Shown one piece after another: positions 6,441 to 14,858 of a stretch of 20,354 nucleotides of DNA (position 1 is the stretch's first letter; the number at the start of each line of letters is the position of its first letter). Under the pieces are notes generated by a model, which was not told where the DNA came from, did no database searches, and was given only the letters and a program-made list of their open reading frames with translations. The position numbers were made by a program, and so were the translations under genes. The stretch is from Chloroflexi bacterium UBA4733 (GTDB taxonomy: Bacteria > Chloroflexota > UBA4733): NCBI GenBank assembly GCA_002404055.1, contig DHIZ01000315.1:16379-36732 (forward strand). The letters are read 5' to 3'.

Positions 6441-7269
6441 GGCAATTGAGCGTGTTGGCTTGCTCTACCAGACCAAGCGTGCTGCCCCGGCGGAACTCGC
6501 CGCCGTCATCGTCCGCTACCTGCATGGCATTGGGGTAGCGGCCTTCAGCGCACCGCTTGGCGACGAGGAAGCACTGCTTACCCAGACGCCTGACCTGCTG
6601 GTGACCCTTGGCGGCGACGGGAGCATGCTGCGCGCCGCCCGCTACGGCGCGGTAGCCGGCGTACCGATCTACGGCATCAACTTTGGCCGTCTGGGCTTCC
6701 TGACCGAGTGCCAGCCTGACCGCTGGCAGCCGCACCTTCAGCTTGTGCTCAGCGGACGCTACCGGCAGGAGCGGCGCGCCTTGCTCAGTGTCCGCCTGGA
6801 GTTCGACGGCTCGCGCGGTGAGGAGTTTTTGGCGGTGAACGATGTTGCGCTGACGCGCGGCGACCAGCCGCGCGCCATCCGTGTCCGGCTGTCCGTGGCG
6901 AGCGCCGAGCTGGGGGAGATCACCGCCGACGGCATTGTCTGCTCCACTGCCACCGGTTCGACCGGCTACAACCTCTCCAACGGTGGTCCGATCCTGCCAC
7001 CGGAGTTTCGTGGCTTCGTCGTCACGGCGGTCTCGCCGCACCTGTCCTGGTTTCGCCCCCTCCTGCTGCCGGAGACAGAGGAACTACAGTTGCGCGCCTC
7101 CGGTACCGGCGGCGTCATTCTGACCATTGACGGGCAGGTGGACGTGCCGATGCAGCCGGAGCAGCACGTGCATGTCGGCGTCGCCCAGCCGGTCGTGACC
7201 TTCGTGCGGACACGGCCGCCGGAGGACTTTTACGCCGGTCTACCCACGCGCCTCGTGGCGCGCTCCTGA
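6430..7269 (+). CDS. nadK: NAD kinase
   Basis: A 279-residue ATP-NAD kinase, which phosphorylates NAD to NADP in the cytosol. LLVTLGGDGSMLRAAR has the catalytic GGDG at residues 61-64. GRLGFLTE, VNDVALTRG (136-144, NAD-binding N-D pair) and TATGSTGYNLSNGGPI (from 173) follow, and a beta-rich C-terminal part ends FVRTRPPEDFY. I choose ATG 6430 because it gives the family-type N-terminus (MKQPAIERVGLLYQTK) and has GGGACGAG just upstream. An in-frame ATG at 6406, directly after the tlyA stop, would add eight residues. The first bases lie in the right copy of the 141-bp duplication, so the insertion left this gene whole. It sits 20 bp before recN in the same direction. Confidence 0.95.
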   Translation: MKQPAIERVGLLYQTKRAAPAELAAVIVRYLHGIGVAAFSAPLGDEEALLTQTPDLLVTLGGDGSMLRAARYGAVAGVPIYGINFGRLGFLTECQPDRWQPHLQLVLSGRYRQERRALLSVRLEFDGSRGEEFLAVNDVALTRGDQPRAIRVRLSVASAELGEITADGIVCSTATGSTGYNLSNGGPILPPEFRGFVVTAVSPHLSWFRPLLLPETEELQLRASGTGGVILTIDGQVDVPMQPEQHVHVGVAQPVVTFVRTRPPEDFYAGLPTRLVARS

Positions 7270-7289
7270 ATGCCGGACGGTGGCGGGCG

Positions 7290-9023
7290 ATGCTCGATGA
7301 ACTGGACATTCGCAATTTTGCCATCATCGACCAACTGCATCTGCGTTTCCAGTCGGGGTTGACCGTGCTCACCGGCGAGACTGGCGCCGGCAAGTCGATC
7401 ATCATCGACGCTCTCGGCATCCTGCTCGGTGGCCGGGCCGGCGTCGATCTGATCCGCGAAGGTGCTGCGCAGGCCCGGGTGGAAGGCATCTTCCGGCTGC
7501 CGGACGACCCGGCATTGGTTGAAACGCTGGCCGAGTATGGCGTGGAAGGCGAAGATGGCACACTCATCCTGGCGCGCGAGCTGTCTCGCGCCGGCCGCAG
7601 CACCGCGCGAGTGAATGGCCGGGCTGTGCCGCTGACGGTGGTGCAACGCATCAGTGAACGCCTCGTCGATATTCACGGTCAAACGGAGCACCTCGCGCTG
7701 CTGCGTGCTGCAGATCAGTTGGGGATTCTCGACCGCTATGCCGGCCTCACGGGCAGGCGGGAACGGATGGCGGCGCTGGTGCGTCGCCTGCGCGCCGTTC
7801 GCGCCGAAATCAGCCGTTTGTCCGGCGACCAGCGCGCGGCGGCGCGGCGCCTGGACCTCCTACGCTTCCAGGTGGATGAGATCGACCGCGCGGCTCTGAC
7901 TCCGGGTGAAGAAGCCACCCTGGAGGCGGAGCTGCGCGTCCTGGCCGGGGCCGAGAAGCTGCGCCAGTTCGCCGGTCAGTTGCATGGCCTCCTGGCGGGC
8001 GGTGAGAACGAATCGTCGGCGGAGGATGTGCTCGGAACCGCCGTACGTCTGGCCGAGGAGATTGCGCGCATCGATCCCGCGCAGGCCGACACCGCCGCCC
8101 GGCTGGAAGCGGCGTTCGGCGATGTCCAGGACATTGCTCGGGAGGTGCGGCGCTACGCCGACACGACTGAGGATGACCCGGAGCGCCTGGCCGCGCTGCT
8201 GGACCGCCAGGAACTCGTCCGCACGCTCAAGCGCAAGTACGGGGCGACCGTGGAGGACGTGCTGGCCTTTCGCGACGACGCGGCCCGCGACGCGGAGGCC
8301 ATCGGTCGTAGCGATGAACGCCGGGCCGAGTTAGACGGTGAAGAGGTACAGGTAGCGACCGAGGCGGGCCTACTGGCCGGCGACCTGAGCGCCGCCCGGC
8401 AGCGCGTAGCGACGGAACTGGCGGAGCGCGTCCAGCAGGAACTGGCGAGCCTCAATATGGGCGGCGCCATTTTCCAGGTGCGGCTCAGCCGGCGGCCTGA
8501 CCTGGCTGGGTTGGCCGTGGGGTCCTCGACGTTCGCCTTTGACCTGACAGGAGTTGATCAGGCCGAGTTCCTCGTTGCGCCGAATGTGGGGGAAGCGCCA
8601 AAGCCGGTAGCCCGGATTGCCTCCGGTGGCGAAACATCCCGGATCATGTTGGCCTTGAAGTCGGCCCTTTCGGAGGCGGATCAGACGGCGACCCTGGTGT
8701 TTGACGAGGTGGATGTCGGCGTGGGCGGACGCAGCGGCCGGGTGATCGGTGAGAAACTCTGGCAACTGGCCAGGCATCACCAGTTGCTCTGCATCACCCA
8801 CCTGCCGCAGGTCGCGGTGTTCGGGGACCAGCACCAGAAGATTCGCAAGGTGGTGCAGGGCGGCCGCACATCGACAGCGGTGGATGCCCTGGATGGCGGC
8901 GAACTCGTCGAGGAACTGGCGCAAATGGTCGGCGGGGCAACCGCCGGAGTGATCGCGCGCCGTGCAGCCCAGGACCTGTTGGAACAGGCGCAGCAGTGGA
9001 AAGCCGGGGCCGCAGGTGCATGA
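7290..9023 (+). CDS. recN: DNA repair protein RecN
   Basis: A 577-residue SMC-like ATPase acting early in double-strand-break repair. The N-terminal LDIRNFAIID is the standard RecN start and is followed by the Walker A GETGAGKS (29-36). The middle is rich in Glu, Arg, Ala and Leu, as expected for the coiled coil, with the SGDQRAAARRLDLLRFQVDEI segment on the way in. The C-terminal half has the ABC signature ASGGETSRIMLAL (from about 444), Walker B TLVFDEVDVGVGG (from about 468) and the CITHLPQVAVFGDQH loop. Length is normal. GGTGG precedes the ATG at 7290. The gene overlaps recJ by 8 bp, pointing to coupled translation in the tlyA-nadK-recN-recJ cluster. Confidence 0.96.
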   Translation: MLDELDIRNFAIIDQLHLRFQSGLTVLTGETGAGKSIIIDALGILLGGRAGVDLIREGAAQARVEGIFRLPDDPALVETLAEYGVEGEDGTLILARELSRAGRSTARVNGRAVPLTVVQRISERLVDIHGQTEHLALLRAADQLGILDRYAGLTGRRERMAALVRRLRAVRAEISRLSGDQRAAARRLDLLRFQVDEIDRAALTPGEEATLEAELRVLAGAEKLRQFAGQLHGLLAGGENESSAEDVLGTAVRLAEEIARIDPAQADTAARLEAAFGDVQDIAREVRRYADTTEDDPERLAALLDRQELVRTLKRKYGATVEDVLAFRDDAARDAEAIGRSDERRAELDGEEVQVATEAGLLAGDLSAARQRVATELAERVQQELASLNMGGAIFQVRLSRRPDLAGLAVGSSTFAFDLTGVDQAEFLVAPNVGEAPKPVARIASGGETSRIMLALKSALSEADQTATLVFDEVDVGVGGRSGRVIGEKLWQLARHHQLLCITHLPQVAVFGDQHQKIRKVVQGGRTSTAVDALDGGELVEELAQMVGGATAGVIARRAAQDLLEQAQQWKAGAAGA

Positions 9024-10758
9024 TCCGGTCTGGGACCTGCCCCGTGAACGGGCGCCGCGGCGCCTGATCGACGACTTCCCCAACCTGCCGCCGCTGGTCG
9101 TCCACCTGGCGGCCTGGCGCTTGCGCGCGCTGGGTGGATCGCCGGACGACGGAGACAGCACGAGTGCCGCCTGGCCGGACGCGGCAGCCTTGCAGGACTT
9201 TCTCTACCCGGCGCCGACCGCTACCCTCCCCCCTTGCGAAATTTCGCGCCTGGCCGAGGCCGCCGCTCGCCTGAAGCTGGCTGTTGCGCGGGGCGAGATC
9301 GTCGGCATCCACGGTGACTACGACGTCGACGGCGTGACCTCGGCGGCGCTCCTCACGACCTGGCTCACCGGCCTTGGGCTACGGGTCGAGACGGTACTGC
9401 CGAACCGCCTGATCGACGGGTACGGGTTGAGCGTTCGAGCGCTGGAGGACCTGGCAGCGCGCGGCTGCCGGCTCGTCGTCGTTGTCGATTGCGGGATCAC
9501 GGCCGTAGCTGAGGCCCAGCGGGCCCGACAGCTCGGCGTTGAACTGATTGTGCTGGATCACCACGCGCCCGGTCCCGTCATCCCGGACGTTGAACTGCTG
9601 GTCGACCCGAAGCTGCCTGGGGCCGATGTCGCTGATCGCTGCCTGGCGGCTGTCGGTCTCGCCTATCGTCTGTGCGAAGCAATGGCGCAGGCGGGCGTTG
9701 GGGACCTACCTGCGCTCAACCAATTGCTGGATCTGGTCGCGCTCGGCACGATCGCCGATGTCAGCCCGCTCACCGGCCAGAACCGTGTGCTCGTGAGCCG
9801 GGGGCTGGACGTGCTGCGACATAGCCGTCGGCCCGGCGTGACGGCACTGGCATCGACTGCCCGAATTTCCCTGGCGCGCTTGAGCGCCGAGGATGTCGGC
9901 TTCCGGCTGGCGCCGCGCCTCAACGCGGCCGGGCGGCTTGGCGACCCCAAGCCGGCCTATGAGCTACTCATGACGGTCGATCCAGGCCGAGCAGCAGTCC
10001 TGGCCAGTGAATTAGATCGGTTGAACCGCCAACGTCAAAGCTTGACCGAGGATGCTCTGGCTGCGGCACTCGCCCAACTCGGCAATGTGAACGGCACGCC
10101 GAAGCTGCTGATGGCTACCGGTACCGACTGGCACCTGGGCATCGTGGGGCTGGTCGCCGGAAAGCTGGCGGAGCGTTACCATCGACCTGCCATCGCACTG
10201 ACGACCACTGCTCAGGGCTACGTCGGCTCAGCGCGCTCGATCGAGGGCTTCGATATCGCTGCGGCGCTGAACGCCTGCCATGATCTGTTGCTTAAAGTCG
10301 GCGGCCATTCCCGTGCTGCCGGCCTCTCCCTGGAGGAGGCGTCCCTGGCGCCACTGCGGGACCGCCTGCTGGCACTGGCCGACGAACAGATCAGCGCCGA
10401 TCAGATGCGCGCTCATCTGACCGCCGACGCCAGGGTGCTGCTGAAGACGCTCACGCCCGATCTCCTCCATGCCATTGAGCGGCTCGGCCCCTTCGGCGAA
10501 GGGAACCGTCCGCCGCTCCTGCAAGCCGAAGGACTGGAAATCGCTGCGGTGAACCGGGTAGGGAATGAGCGCCAACACGTGCAACTGCGGTTTAGGCAGG
10601 AGCATATCGTTCAGAAGGCCGTACAGTTCAACGCTGAACCCACGGCGATTCCCGTCGTAGGGAGCCACGTCGATGTGTTGTTCGCACCCCAACTCGATCT
10701 ATTCGACGGGGCCGAACGCGTGGAGCTGCGTGTGGTGGCGATGCGTGCTGCCCGGTAG
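9016..10758 (+). CDS. recJ: Single-stranded-DNA-specific exonuclease RecJ
   Basis: A 580-residue RecJ, the 5'-to-3' single-strand DNA exonuclease used in recombination and mismatch repair. Phosphoesterase motifs in order are IHGDYDVDGVTSAAL (98-112), VVDCGIT (156-162) and LDHHAPG (DHH at 181-183), all metal ligands. The DHHA1 part carries GGHSRAAGLSLEE (from 429), and a C-terminal OB-like region ends ERVELRVVAM. GTG at 9016 is preferred: it overlaps the recN end by 8 bp and gives the normal RecJ opening (DPVWDLP). The frame is open to ATG 8962, but that part is recN sequence in another frame. The stop TAG at 10756 falls inside the outer arm of a large inverted repeat shared with the convergent lhgO. 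Confidence 0.95.
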   Translation: MHDPVWDLPRERAPRRLIDDFPNLPPLVVHLAAWRLRALGGSPDDGDSTSAAWPDAAALQDFLYPAPTATLPPCEISRLAEAAARLKLAVARGEIVGIHGDYDVDGVTSAALLTTWLTGLGLRVETVLPNRLIDGYGLSVRALEDLAARGCRLVVVVDCGITAVAEAQRARQLGVELIVLDHHAPGPVIPDVELLVDPKLPGADVADRCLAAVGLAYRLCEAMAQAGVGDLPALNQLLDLVALGTIADVSPLTGQNRVLVSRGLDVLRHSRRPGVTALASTARISLARLSAEDVGFRLAPRLNAAGRLGDPKPAYELLMTVDPGRAAVLASELDRLNRQRQSLTEDALAAALAQLGNVNGTPKLLMATGTDWHLGIVGLVAGKLAERYHRPAIALTTTAQGYVGSARSIEGFDIAAALNACHDLLLKVGGHSRAAGLSLEEASLAPLRDRLLALADEQISADQMRAHLTADARVLLKTLTPDLLHAIERLGPFGEGNRPPLLQAEGLEIAAVNRVGNERQHVQLRFRQEHIVQKAVQFNAEPTAIPVVGSHVDVLFAPQLDLFDGAERVELRVVAMRAAR

Positions 10759-10893
10759 GCGGGCGGGGACTGGCGACTGAAGTCGCGGGCTACACGCCGC
10801 AAAGTCCGCCTGCGCGGACTAATCGAGCCGCCGAAGGGCGGCTTCGCTTCTGGTAGCCCGCGACTTCAGTCGCCGGGCCCCGCCCGCCTACCG
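10753..10893. repeat. Large branched inverted repeat between convergent recJ and lhgO; likely bidirectional terminator
   Basis: Arms of 41 bases (10753-10793 and 10853-10893) pair with only two mismatches. The 59-base interior holds two further hairpins: AGTCCGC/GCGGACT around CTGC (10803-10820) and AGCCGCC/GGCGGCT around GAAG (10826-10843). The whole folds as a long closing stem with two branches. The recJ stop (10756-10758) and the lhgO stop (10866-10868) both lie in the arms. The motifs GCGACTGAAGTCGCGGGCTA and AGTCCGC..GCGGACT recall an interspersed palindromic family that I have seen in several high-GC phyla; copy number here cannot be judged from one window. Confidence 0.8.
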
Positions 10894-12104
10894 CCCCAGC
10901 CAAACGCCTCCGCCGCCCGCTCGGCAATAAGGCGACCGATGGCGAGCGAGGAGGTCGCGCCCGGCGAGGGGGCATTGCGGACGTGGATGATGCGGCCGTC
11001 CTGGACGTTGACGACGAAATCGTCTACCAGCCGGCCGGAGCGGTCCAGCGCCTGCGCGCGCACGCCGGAAGGTCCGGGAATTAGGTCGGCGATGGACAGC
11101 GCTGGGATATAGCGCTGCAACGATTGCAAAAAGGCGCGCTTGCTGAAGTCACGGTGCAACTCCATCAGGCCCGTGCGCCAGAACTTGCTGGCCATCCGGC
11201 GAAAGCCGGGGTAACCCACTACCTCGACGAGGTCGGCAGGGTTGGTGTGCAAACGGCGGTACCCCTCGCGAGCAAAGGCCAGGACTGCATTGGGGCCGAG
11301 CCAGACAGCGCCATCCTCGCTGCGGCGCGTGAAGTGAACACCCAGAAACGGAAAGGCCGGGTCGGGCACGGGGTAAATCAGGTTGCGCGCCAGGTAACGA
11401 CGCTCGGGCCGTAGCAGCCAGTAATCGCCGCGAAACGGCACGATGCGCGGCTCCACCGGCGCGCCACTCAACTGGGCGACTCGGTCGGCCTGCAATCCGG
11501 CGCAAGCGATCAGGAAGCGCGTTTTCACGTCGCCGCTTTCAGTCTGCAGCACCACCGATTCCGGCACGTTCCGGATAGCGCGCACACCACTACCGACACG
11601 CACCTCGCCGCCGCTTGCACGGAGATCGTCAGCGTATGCTGCGGCAACTCGACCATAGTCCACGATGCCCGTGGACGGCACCCAGAGGGCGCGCACACCG
11701 GCGCAATAGGGCTCGATCTCGCGGAGACGCTTCGGCCCAATCAGCTCCAGCCCCGGCACGCCGTTGGCAACTCCCCGGCGATACAGCTCGTCCAGGCGCG
11801 GTAACTCGCGCTCGTCGGCAGCCACAATCACCTTGCCGCAGCGTTCCGCCGTGATGCCACGGCTGTCGCAATAGGCGTACAGGTCTCGCGATCCCTGCAC
11901 GCACAGCCGCGCCTTTAGCGTGCCAGGCGCGTAGTAGACACCCGAATGAATGACGCCGCTGTTATGTCCGGTCTGGTGGGCTGCGATGGCCGGTTCTTTG
12001 TCCAGCACCACCAACCGCAGGCGCGGCTGCCGTTGGAGCAATGCTCGCGCCGTCGCCAGGCCGATAATACCTGCTCCAATGATGGTTACGTCGTAGGTTG
12101 GCAT
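10866..12104 (-). CDS. lhgO: L-2-hydroxyglutarate oxidase (FAD-dependent, LhgO family)
   Basis: A 412-residue FAD-dependent oxidoreductase that oxidises L-2-hydroxyglutarate to 2-oxoglutarate. The dinucleotide-binding GAGIIGLATARAL is at residues 10-22. The family hallmark HQTGHNSGVIHSGVYYAPG follows at 43-61, then LKARLCVQG, LIACAGLQADRVAQLSG, PFRGDYW and WLGPNAVLAFAREGY. The ATG at 12104 is chosen because it gives MPTYDVTIIGAGIIG; the frame is open to 12380, but the added 92 residues look non-coding. A GGAGGG lies about 12 bases upstream. The C-terminal residues GRRAGPGD and the stop come from the arm of the inverted repeat, so the native terminus may have been altered when that repeat arrived. 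Transcription converges on recJ. Confidence 0.93.
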   Translation of the reverse strand: MPTYDVTIIGAGIIGLATARALLQRQPRLRLVVLDKEPAIAAHQTGHNSGVIHSGVYYAPGTLKARLCVQGSRDLYAYCDSRGITAERCGKVIVAADERELPRLDELYRRGVANGVPGLELIGPKRLREIEPYCAGVRALWVPSTGIVDYGRVAAAYADDLRASGGEVRVGSGVRAIRNVPESVVLQTESGDVKTRFLIACAGLQADRVAQLSGAPVEPRIVPFRGDYWLLRPERRYLARNLIYPVPDPAFPFLGVHFTRRSEDGAVWLGPNAVLAFAREGYRRLHTNPADLVEVVGYPGFRRMASKFWRTGLMELHRDFSKRAFLQSLQRYIPALSIADLIPGPSGVRAQALDRSGRLVDDFVVNVQDGRIIHVRNAPSPGATSSLAIGRLIAERAAEAFGWGGRRAGPGD

Positions 12105-12658
12105 GCGCCAGACAAACCCTCCGCAACAGTGTTCAGCGCAATAGCGTTCGCCGTCCCGAAGACAGTAACACGTCGCCACCGTCGGACCACAACAAGGAGA
12201 TGCGTACGCCAACGTTTCCGGAAACCATCCCCCCCGGCAGCGAGGCCCTCTCCGCCCAGGAGAGGCGCCCAGAGGGCGCCCGCAAGCAAAGCGCGCGGGT
12301 GAGGTTCGATCCGCCGTTATGGGGGGGGACAAGCAGGGGATGGGCAGGGCAACGGCGGAGCGGTACGCTGGCTTGGACACGGAGAGGGGAGACGGAAGAG
12401 ATCAACGCACGACAAGGCTCCGCGGCCGACACTGTGCTGTTCCGTAAACTGGGGCAGCCCTGGCCACGCATCGCCTATAGCGGTAAACACATTTTCGTGA
12501 GCGGACTGTTGTGCCCTCGCTGCGGCGTCGCGCTTCACGCTCTCGTCCCACGCTCGGCCGAGGCGGTCGTTAACAGGAGCAACCTGGAAGAGTTGCTGCG
12601 GGCCGTACCGAGTTGCCGGCACGACTAACACGCGGCGTTGGTTTGAGCGCCGTCACCG
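12105..12658. other. Intergenic stretch without a supported gene; tandem hairpins and a G-rich tract
   Basis: No frame in this 554-bp gap between lhgO and holB resembles a protein I know, and overlapping frames on both strands are equally plausible by chance in GC-rich DNA. Two abutting hairpins occur: CCTCTCC/GGAGAGG (12247-12265) and GGCGCCC/GGGCGCC (12264-12280), sharing two bases. A run of G-blocks at 12321-12349 (G8, G4, G3, G3) could form a G-quadruplex. The lhgO promoter should lie near 12105-12180, but no convincing pair of hexamers stands out. Confidence 0.5.
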
Positions 12659-13711
12659 CTAGGGGCCCGCTACCAACTCCAGCATCAACCACTCCAGCGC
12701 CAGGCGGGGCTGGACATTGGCATCCAGCAGGCGCGAAGCGCGAGCGATCAGCGCGAGTTGACCTGCCAGGACCTGGACGCCCGTGTCGCGCAGGCGCTCT
12801 GCCGCCGGAGTCTGAAGAGGCGCCACGGTAGGCACGCCGGCTGCCGGTCTTCCACCGGCATGTGTTTGGTTCGCCGCCATCTGTAGCAGTTGATGCCAGA
12901 TCAACGCTGCCAGGTCAAGCGCTGCGCGCGCGGCTGGAAAGTTCCTGCTCCACACGCCCGCCTGATCCAGCCGGGTTACGGTGTCGGCCGTGGCGAGTTC
13001 CAGCCAGAGGGCGATCTGGCTGTCGAGCGGCGCTCGGCCACCGGCGGCGGTTGCCAGGCGCTGCGCCAAACCGGGCCGTCCCACCGCGAGCGCCGCGTAG
13101 GTTGCGGCATCCTCGGCGTTGCTGCCAATAGTTGTTTGCAACCAGGCGGCAATATCACGGGGTGGTACGGGAGTCAGGCGCACCACCTGGCAGCGTGAGG
13201 CGATCGGCGGCGGTAACGCCTCCAGGGCCGGCGCACGCAGCAACAGCACGGCACGCGGCGCCGGTTCCTCGAAGAGCTTGAGCAACGCCGAGGCCGCCGC
13301 GTCCTGAACCATGCTGCCATCCAGCGTGGCCACCCGATAGGCGGACTGGCTCGGGCGCGTCGCCATCACTCGGATCAGGTCCCGGACCAGCTCGATGCGC
13401 ACGGCCCGACGGGGTCGTTCTGCCGAGCCGGACTTCCAAAGGGCACTGAACTCCGGCGCCTCATCGTGCTCGCCCTCGATCTGCTCGACATCGGGATGGC
13501 CGGCTCCCAACAGCATCCGGCACTCTGGGCATGCATCGCAGGGGGGGGATTCGCCGGTGCAGATCAGCGCGCGCGCAAAATCCAGTGCCAGTGTGGTTTT
13601 GCCGCAGTTGGCCGGTCCAGTCAGCAGATACGCATGGCTGACACGACCGAGCTCCAGGCTGCGCGCCAGAAAAGCGCGCGCCGGCTCCTGCCCCATCGTT
13701 CGCCAGGACAC
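12659..13711 (-). CDS. holB: DNA polymerase III subunit delta'
   Basis: A 350-residue clamp-loader ATPase-like subunit. SWRTMGQEPARAFLARSLEL and VSHAYLLTGPANCGKTT give the P-loop (32-40). The zinc-binding cysteines are C51, C58, C61 and C64 (CTGESPPCDACPEC), and ASALLKLFEEPAPRAVLLLR plus the SRC motif (IASRCQVVRLTP) are characteristic of DnaX/HolB proteins. GTG at 13711 is preferred over the upstream ATG 13744 because GAGGGGG sits four bases ahead and SWRT..GQ is the usual start. The C-terminal third is alpha-helical and variable, with WLMLELVAGP at the end. The gene diverges from a GT9 glycosyltransferase with 36 bp between the starts. Confidence 0.92.
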   Translation of the reverse strand: MSWRTMGQEPARAFLARSLELGRVSHAYLLTGPANCGKTTLALDFARALICTGESPPCDACPECRMLLGAGHPDVEQIEGEHDEAPEFSALWKSGSAERPRRAVRIELVRDLIRVMATRPSQSAYRVATLDGSMVQDAAASALLKLFEEPAPRAVLLLRAPALEALPPPIASRCQVVRLTPVPPRDIAAWLQTTIGSNAEDAATYAALAVGRPGLAQRLATAAGGRAPLDSQIALWLELATADTVTRLDQAGVWSRNFPAARAALDLAALIWHQLLQMAANQTHAGGRPAAGVPTVAPLQTPAAERLRDTGVQVLAGQLALIARASRLLDANVQPRLALEWLMLELVAGP

Positions 13712-13747
13712 TTTTCCCCCTCTTGTCGTCGTGGTGCGCCGCATGGC

Positions 13748-14749
13748 ATGCTACCAACTGTGCGACAGATTCTGGTCATCCGGGGCGGGGCGCTCGGTGA
13801 TGGTCTGCTCACGTTGCCGGCGCTGGCAGCGCTGCGTACCCGCTGGCCGCAGGCAGGCATTACCTTGATCGGACCGCGCACGCTCCTGCCGTTTGCCTCC
13901 GCATCCCGGCTGGCCGATCGGATTCTACCGATTGAAGATGAGGCCGGACTGCTGCTGATGCGCGACAGCGCCGTCAGGCCGGATTGGGCAGACGTCGACC
14001 TCGCCGTGCTTTGGCTGCAACAGCGGGACGAGGTAACGCGCCAACTGGAGTCGTGGGGAGCGCGAAACGTCATAGCTGACGCCTCGCTGCCGGCGGCGGA
14101 CGAGCCGATACACGTCGCTGACCACCTGCATCGGGTGCTTGCCCCCCTGAGTATTGGACCAGGTCGTCTAGCCCGGCCCTTGCCAACGCCAGCGACGGGA
14201 ACCCGGGCGGTGCAGGATTGGTGGCACTCGCATTTTCCCGAGGCAACGGTGTCCGTCATCGCCGTGCATCCTGGGAGCGGCGGGCAGCGCAAGTGCTGGC
14301 CGGCGAGCCGGTTTGCCGCCCTGTCCAGGCGCCTGAGTGCTGGTGGCCACCGTGTCATCCTCTGCCTGGGTCCGGCGGAAGCAGAATGGGCAACGTCGCA
14401 AGCGCACTTCAGCCTGGAGTGTCCGGGTGCGATCACCGCCAGCAATCTTGAATTGGACACTCTGGCCGGAGTATTGCAGCGCTGCACCGCCTTTATCGGC
14501 AACGATGCCGGTGTGACCCACCTCGCCGCTGCGCTTGGTGTGCCGACGCTGGCTATCTTCGGCCCAACCGATCCAGGTCGTTGGGCGCCCCTCGGACGCC
14601 AGGTGCGGGTTGTGCGTGATCCGGCCTGGGCAGGCCAACTGCCCGATGCCGGGCCATTTGATTGGACGCTGTCGGTTCAGACCGTCCTTGCTGAATGCTC
14701 AGTGTTACTGGCTCAGGCATCGCTGGACGTGGCCGACACAGAGCTGTAG
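13748..14749 (+). CDS. GT9-family glycosyltransferase (heptosyltransferase-like)
   Basis: A 333-residue GT-B glycosyltransferase of family 9. The N-terminal ILVIRGGALGDGLLTLPAL is the ADP-heptose:LPS heptosyltransferase-type opening with the G-x-x-G-D loop. IAVHPGSGGQRKCWPASRF (from about 171) and FIGNDAGVTHLAAALGVPTL, then AIFGPTDPGRWAPLG (from about 249), are the donor-binding motifs. The true sugar is unknown; GT9 members occur outside lipopolysaccharide producers. The start is ATG 13748, or GTG 13760 (MRQILVIRGG); neither has a clear ribosome binding site. Longer frames running back to 13466 only cross holB. It is divergent from holB and followed 109 bp later by a secreted protein gene. 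No partner heptose genes are seen. Confidence 0.88.
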   Translation: MLPTVRQILVIRGGALGDGLLTLPALAALRTRWPQAGITLIGPRTLLPFASASRLADRILPIEDEAGLLLMRDSAVRPDWADVDLAVLWLQQRDEVTRQLESWGARNVIADASLPAADEPIHVADHLHRVLAPLSIGPGRLARPLPTPATGTRAVQDWWHSHFPEATVSVIAVHPGSGGQRKCWPASRFAALSRRLSAGGHRVILCLGPAEAEWATSQAHFSLECPGAITASNLELDTLAGVLQRCTAFIGNDAGVTHLAAALGVPTLAIFGPTDPGRWAPLGRQVRVVRDPAWAGQLPDAGPFDWTLSVQTVLAECSVLLAQASLDVADTEL

Positions 14750-14847
14750 CAGCACTGCTACCGATCGACTGTCACGGCAAGCCAGTCGGCGCGTTAGGGT
14801 AGTAGAGGACATGTTGCCGCAGCCTTTGGCGGTTGCGCTTCCGGTAT

Positions 14848-14853
14848 AAGGAG
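14848..14853 (+). promoter_or_regulatory. Ribosome binding site of the secreted-protein gene
   Basis: AAGGAGA at 14848-14854 lies five bases before ATG 14859 and fixes this start. It is one of the clearest Shine-Dalgarno sequences in the window; most other genes here have weak ones. TATAAG at 14845-14850 overlaps it, so that A/T hexamer is too close to the start to serve as this gene's -10. Confidence 0.6.
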
Positions 14854-14858
14854 ACCGA

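Noticed and set aside
8370..9161. Long minus-strand open frame over recN/recJ
   Set aside because: Antisense shadow of recN catalytic motifs; no family recognised.
12303..12312. GGTTCGATCC, resembling a tRNA T-loop
   Set aside because: Flanks do not form a T-stem, and no acceptor, D or anticodon arms can be placed around it.
12105..12380. N-terminal extension of lhgO to 12380
   Set aside because: Cys/Pro/Arg-rich translation without family similarity; MPTYDVTIIGAG at 12104 is the normal start.
12098..12631. Open frames on both strands in the lhgO-holB gap
   Set aside because: No recognisable domain, mutually overlapping, composition of translated GC-rich non-coding DNA, and no convincing ribosome binding site.
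13466..13747. Upstream extension of the GT9 frame
   Set aside because: It runs antisense through conserved holB sequence, including the zinc cysteines and P-loop; the GT9 motif starts at ILVIRGG just after 13748.
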